Of a stretch of DNA of 8,695 bases, positions 6,622 to 8,695 are shown one piece after another. Position numbers and translations under genes: made by a program. This stretch comes from JBHIDQ01 sp046760155 (GTDB lineage Bacteria; Chloroflexota; Dehalococcoidia; Dehalococcoidales; RBG-16-60-22): the NCBI GenBank assembly GCA_046760155.1, contig JBHIDQ010000062.1:1-8695 (forward strand), written 5' to 3'. The first letter of the stretch is position 1. Every line of letters starts with the position of its first letter. A model generated the notes under the pieces. It was given only the letters and a program-made list of their open reading frames with translations. It did no database searches and was not told the DNA's origin.

Positions 6622-6887
6622 GAGCCAACGCCATGATTGAGGTACATCTCTACGGTAAGTTGCGGCGCTTCACTGATAATCAAGACCCCACCCGCGATTC
6701 TATAATTTATATCCCGGTCAAAGATGGAGATACCATCGAGGACATCGTTAAGTGCATCGGTATCCCGTTGGCAGAACTGGGCAGCAACATCTTCCTCAAC
6801 GGGGAATATTCCGCTTTAGAGAGGAAAGTAAAGGATGGCGACCGCCTGGGGATATTCCCAGACAACATGCAACTGCTCTATAAGTGG
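6367..6887 (+). repeat. Tandem gene duplication with an 89-base identical core
   Basis: The two Gly-Gly-less MoaD-like genes form a direct repeat with a 266-base period. The first 48 bases differ at 13 positions, mostly silent; the next 89 bases (6415-6503 and 6681-6769) are identical including every third codon position; the following roughly 100 bases differ at about a quarter of positions. The abrupt borders suggest that a short tract was copied from one gene to the other after they had diverged. Confidence 0.9.
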
Positions 6888-6911
6888 CATTTCTATAAGC
6901 ACCGAGATTGA
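6633..6911 (+). CDS. MoaD-like paralogue lacking the Gly-Gly tail, tandem copy
   Basis: A 92-residue close paralogue of the gene 266 bases upstream, aligning without gaps from the first codon to FPDNMQ (residues 75-80 in both). The C-terminus differs: a basic and aromatic extension LLYKWHFYKHRD in place of MIIV, again without Gly-Gly. Differences cluster at the ends of the gene; residues 17-45 are identical apart from none, and at the DNA level 6681-6769 is identical to 6415-6503. The ribosome site is weak (AAGAG at 6620-6624, overlapping the previous stop), so translation probably depends on coupling with the upstream gene. It carries the same beta-grasp landmarks (IEVHLYGKLRRF, NIFLNGEY, DGDRLGIFP). 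Function unknown; the context next to a pyranopterin enzyme and a true MoaD-like protein suggests involvement with that enzyme or its cofactor, which is inference. Confidence 0.8.
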   Translation: MIEVHLYGKLRRFTDNQDPTRDSIIYIPVKDGDTIEDIVKCIGIPLAELGSNIFLNGEYSALERKVKDGDRLGIFPDNMQLLYKWHFYKHRD

Positions 6912-6938
6912 ATCGGGAAAATGGCTGAAACGGCCTCC

Positions 6939-6968
6939 TTTACAAATTGAGCTGTAATACGGTATTCT
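6939..6968 (+). promoter_or_regulatory. Weak candidate promoter for hisS
   Basis: TTTACA (6939-6944, 5/6 to the -35) is followed after 18 bases by TATTCT (6963-6968, 4/6 to the -10). The TATTCT is part of a 15-base tandem repeat and recurs at 6978-6983. With no terminator after the MoaD-like genes, hisS may also be read from further upstream. I see no T-box leader, and the 103-base gap is too short for a usual one. Confidence 0.3.
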
Positions 6969-6990
6969 TGCTTTGGGTATTCTTGCTTTG
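6961..6990 (+). repeat. Perfect 15-base tandem repeat before hisS
   Basis: Two exact head-to-tail copies of GGTATTCTTGCTTTG (6961-6975 and 6976-6990) lie 24 bases before the hisS start codon. This looks like replication slippage or a local duplication, and it doubles a -10-like TATTCT. Confidence 0.95.
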
Positions 6991-7014
6991 AAATAGTCCC
7001 TGAGAGGAGTCGGA

Positions 7015-8265
7015 TTGTATCGGGCACCACGCGGAACCACGGACATTTTGCCAGAGGAACAGGTTTACTGGCGCCATATAGAGCAAAAAGTAGTTAATAT
7101 CTGCCAGCTCTACGGCTATGAGCGCATCGATTCTCCAACCTTCGAGGATAGCGGACTTTTTACGCGTAGTGTGGGAGAGGGAACCGACATCGTGGAAAAG
7201 GAGATGTATACTTTTAGCGATAAAGGTGGCAACCAAATAACCCTGAGGCCAGAAGGCACCGCACCAGTGTGCCGAGCCTATCTGGAACACGGGCTGCATA
7301 ATCGGCCACAGCCGGTAAAGCTGTATTATCTGGCTTCTATTTTCAGATACGAAAGACCCCAGGCAGGAAGATACCGACAACACTATCAGTTTGGCTGTGA
7401 GGCCATCGGTGATGATGACCCTGCCCTTGATGCCGAAGTTATTGATTTGGCCTGGCAATTTTTCCGGTCACTAAACCTATCGCGTCTATCGCTGCAGCTT
7501 AACAGCATTGGCTGTAAGCAGTGCCGCCCCGGTTATCTCGGTGTCCTGAAAGACTACTATGCTAGCCATAGGGCAGAGCTATGCCGCGATTGCAAAATCA
7601 GATTAAAACGAAACCCTCTCCGCCTGCTTGATTGTAAACAGCCATCATGCCAACAAGCCGCCAACGCGGCTCCCAAAAGTGCTGACTACCTCTGTCCCCA
7701 ATGCGAAACCCACTTCAATCGACTTAAGGGATACTTAGAGCTCCTGGAAATTCCTTTTACCATCAACCACCGCCTGGTTCGGGGGCTGGACTACTACACC
7801 AGGACCGTCTTTGAGATTCAACCCGAAGCCGCCGGCGCCCAGAGCACCCTTGTTGGCGGCGGACGATATGACGACCTGATTGAGGAACTGGGGGGCAAGC
7901 CGACACCGGCAATTGGCTTTGCCATGGGTATGGAACGAATCATCCTTAATCTGAAGAAACAGGCTATTCCGATACCCCCTCTACCCAGACCACAGGTATT
8001 TATCGCCCACATCGGTGCTGAAGCCAGAGAGGAGGCGATAAAGCTGGCCTCCGGGCTAAGGCAGGCAGGCATTGGGATTATCATGGCTACCGGCAACAAA
8101 AGCCTGAAAGCCCAGTTAAGACAGGCCAATAATCTCGGTGTCCGCTACGCGGTAATCATCGGTGAGGAAGAAGTAAAAAAGAGCACCGTGTCACTGCGGA
8201 ATATGACCACCGCCCAGCAAAAAACCGTCACCACCAGCGAATTACCGGGATTACTTAAGTACTAA
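7015..8265 (+). CDS. hisS: Histidyl-tRNA synthetase
   Basis: A 416-residue class II aminoacyl-tRNA synthetase that charges tRNA-His; the length is normal. Motif 1 region with FEDSGLFTRSVGEGTDIVEKEMY (43-65), the TLRPEGT stretch (76-82), motif 2 FRYERPQAGRYRQHYQFG (110-127), the histidine-specific LVRGLDYYTRTVFE (254-267), GGGRYDDL (281-288) and motif 3 AIGFAMGMERI (299-309) are all intact. The insertion domain carries four cysteine pairs (C167/C170, C190/C193, C207/C212, C227/C230), the pattern seen in clostridial-type enzymes and suggestive of zinc binding. The C-terminal anticodon-binding domain spans about 326-414. The start is TTG, supported by GAGGAG (7004-7009) five bases upstream and by the MYRAPRGTTDILPEE opening typical of the family. 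No T-box leader is visible. Confidence 0.97.
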   Translation: MYRAPRGTTDILPEEQVYWRHIEQKVVNICQLYGYERIDSPTFEDSGLFTRSVGEGTDIVEKEMYTFSDKGGNQITLRPEGTAPVCRAYLEHGLHNRPQPVKLYYLASIFRYERPQAGRYRQHYQFGCEAIGDDDPALDAEVIDLAWQFFRSLNLSRLSLQLNSIGCKQCRPGYLGVLKDYYASHRAELCRDCKIRLKRNPLRLLDCKQPSCQQAANAAPKSADYLCPQCETHFNRLKGYLELLEIPFTINHRLVRGLDYYTRTVFEIQPEAAGAQSTLVGGGRYDDLIEELGGKPTPAIGFAMGMERIILNLKKQAIPIPPLPRPQVFIAHIGAEAREEAIKLASGLRQAGIGIIMATGNKSLKAQLRQANNLGVRYAVIIGEEEVKKSTVSLRNMTTAQQKTVTTSELPGLLKY

Positions 8266-8312
8266 TTTGGGCTAATTTTAATGAATTTATGTAAAATTTT
8301 GTGATTAGGGTC

Positions 8313-8341
8313 TTGACAAATGAAATTTTTATGTTTATATT
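8313..8341 (+). promoter_or_regulatory. Near-consensus promoter for the secreted protein leader
   Basis: A perfect -35 TTGACA (8313-8318), a 17-base AT-rich spacer and TATATT (8336-8341, 5/6 to the -10). Transcription would start near 8348, giving a leader of about 174 bases before the ATG at 8522. A strong promoter with a long leader is a known arrangement for abundant envelope proteins. Confidence 0.75.
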
Positions 8342-8373
8342 AGGAGAAGATTAACTTTAAAGGAGGTGATGCC

Positions 8374-8406
8374 ATGGCGAGACCCGTAAGGGGAGAGAGT
8401 TATTAA
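8374..8406 (+). CDS. Leader peptide candidate MARPVRGESY
   Basis: A ten-codon ORF with an exceptionally good ribosome binding site: AAAGGAGGTGAT (8359-8370) matches the anti-Shine-Dalgarno along its whole length, and GGAGG is seven bases from the ATG. It is within the predicted leader transcript of the secreted protein. Its stop codon lies in a small hairpin (GAGTT 8397-8401 with AACTC 8406-8410), and a CCC-GTAA-GGG mini-hairpin with a GNRA-type loop falls inside the ORF. The peptide has no run of a single amino acid, so classic amino-acid attenuation is not indicated. It could also be the remnant of a longer gene: another frame is open from 8390 to a TGA at 8447, but has no start. Confidence 0.45.
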   Translation: MARPVRGESY

Positions 8407-8435
8407 ACTCAACAATGGACTCAAAGTAGACTTAT

Positions 8436-8481
8436 TCTCCATAAAATGAGGAATTTATGGAAGATTGTTCGTTTATGGAGA
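8436..8481 (+). repeat. Arm with two alternative pairing partners in the leader
   Basis: TCCATAAA (8438-8445) is the reverse complement of TTTATGGA, which occurs twice, at 8454-8461 and 8472-8479. Pairing with the first copy gives an 8-base-pair hairpin with an 8-base loop; pairing with the second gives 10 base pairs (8436-8445 with 8472-8481) around a 26-base loop. The two cannot form together, and the second also competes with the palindrome at 8479-8494. This is the layout expected for an RNA switch. Confidence 0.6.
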
Positions 8482-8486
8482 TATAG
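8457..8486 (+). CDS. Second short leader ORF, MEDCSFMEI
   Basis: A nine-codon ORF with GAGG (8448-8451) five bases before its ATG. The ribosome site lies in the loop of the 8-base-pair hairpin 8438-8461 and the ATG in its 3' arm, while the TAG stop (8484-8486) is inside the 5' half of the 16-base palindrome. A ribosome terminating here would unfold both structures. Such short ORFs can also arise by chance in AT-rich DNA, so the call is tentative. Confidence 0.25.
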   Translation: MEDCSFMEI

Positions 8487-8494
8487 CTATATCT
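8479..8494 (+). repeat. 16-base perfect palindrome before a ribosome binding site
   Basis: AGATATAGCTATATCT is self-complementary over all 16 bases, and GTTT (8471-8474) and AAAC (8495-8498) can extend it past a four-base bulge. It ends five bases before AAGGAGG (8499-8505). It could act as an RNA hairpin controlling ribosome access or as a symmetric protein-binding site in DNA. It has no T-tract after it, so it is not an intrinsic terminator. Confidence 0.7.
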
Positions 8495-8521
8495 AAACAA
8501 GGAGGAAAAAATTAAAGGTCG

Positions 8522-8695
8522 ATGAAAAAAGAAATACATAAAATATGGGGTGTAGGCCTAACCATCGTGTTGGCGGCCAGTCTGCTCTTCTCGGCAGTGC
8601 CGGCAACGCCAGCGTCAGCAGGCACGCTCTCCTGGGGTGACGAGGACCTCCCTGACGAGCTTGAAATTGGCAATATCACTGACGTGGCTGTTTTC
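8522..8695 (+). CDS. Secreted protein, N-terminal part only
   Basis: An open frame of 58 codons running off the window end, with no stop. It starts MKKEIHKIWGVG, then has a hydrophobic core (LTIVLAASLLFSAV, about 13-26) and an Ala-rich end ATPASA before G, a clear Sec signal peptide with a likely signal peptidase I cut after ASA (around residue 33). The mature start GTLSWGDEDLPDELEIGNITDVAVF is acidic. No lipobox cysteine is seen, so it is exported or cell-surface rather than a lipoprotein. The 'NITDVAVF' style resembles the opening of repeat-rich surface proteins such as beta-propellers, but too little is visible to name a family. The ribosome site is odd: AAGGAGG (8499-8505) is 16 bases from the ATG, and AAAGG (8514-8518) only 3. 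An in-frame TAA at 8513 rules out a further upstream start. Confidence 0.8.
   Translation, partial: MKKEIHKIWGVGLTIVLAASLLFSAVPATPASAGTLSWGDEDLPDELEIGNITDVAVF

Noticed and set aside
6940..7458. 172-codon antisense frame over the start of hisS
   Set aside because: It covers the conserved motif 1 and 2 regions of HisRS, and its translation resembles nothing.
8252..8300. AT-rich palindromes after hisS (TACTTAAGTA, AAAATTTT) as a terminator
   Set aside because: The stems are short, AT-only or nearly so, and lack a following T-run, so I see no intrinsic terminator for hisS.

Overview
The window reads as a chromosomal segment from an anaerobic bacterium. The set of genes (a tungsten-type aldehyde:ferredoxin oxidoreductase, clostridial-style HisRS, a single long RSH protein, mixed ATG/TTG starts, and a secreted protein that begins at the right edge) would fit a Dehalococcoidia-like member of the Chloroflexota. 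That placement is inference from gene content and protein style; no rRNA or other phylogenetic marker is present to settle it.

Layout, left to right: a class I SAM-dependent methyltransferase (minus strand, 47-769); a 300-base spacer (770-1069) with divergent promoter candidates and a possible structured leader on the minus strand; a YjbQ/UPF0047 protein (plus, 1070-1486) that meets rpsT (minus, TTG start, 1491-1811) tail to tail with only 4 bases between them; a full-length RelA/SpoT homologue (minus, 1907-4111); a divergent promoter region; an aldehyde:ferredoxin oxidoreductase (plus, 4267-6012) with its own consensus promoter and a strong intrinsic terminator; three small MoaD/ThiS-like beta-grasp genes (6122-6911); hisS (plus, TTG start, 7015-8265); and a 256-base leader region with a near-consensus promoter ahead of a secreted protein cut off by the window end (8522 onward).

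How the genes work together: rpsT, the RSH protein and hisS are translation or starvation-response genes, and hisS supplies the charged tRNA whose shortage an RSH protein senses. The oxidoreductase and the MoaD-like genes form a separate block between them. MoaD-type proteins carry the sulfur used to build the pyranopterin dithiolene that holds W or Mo, so this block plausibly pairs an enzyme with cofactor-supply proteins. The oxidoreductase is visibly more GC-rich than the genes on either side.

Points most worth attention: (1) the leader of the secreted protein has two short ORFs with ribosome binding sites, one arm (TCCATAAA) with two mutually exclusive partner copies (TTTATGGA), and a 16-base palindrome just before the Shine-Dalgarno, which looks like an attenuation or translational switch; (2) two tandem MoaD-like paralogues lack the C-terminal Gly-Gly and share an 89-base block of perfect identity inside otherwise about 25% diverged copies, which points to gene conversion; (3) the RSH protein keeps most hydrolase residues but has Asn at the position usually Asp in the HDxxED motif, and has the EFDD synthetase motif typical of synthetase-only RelA.
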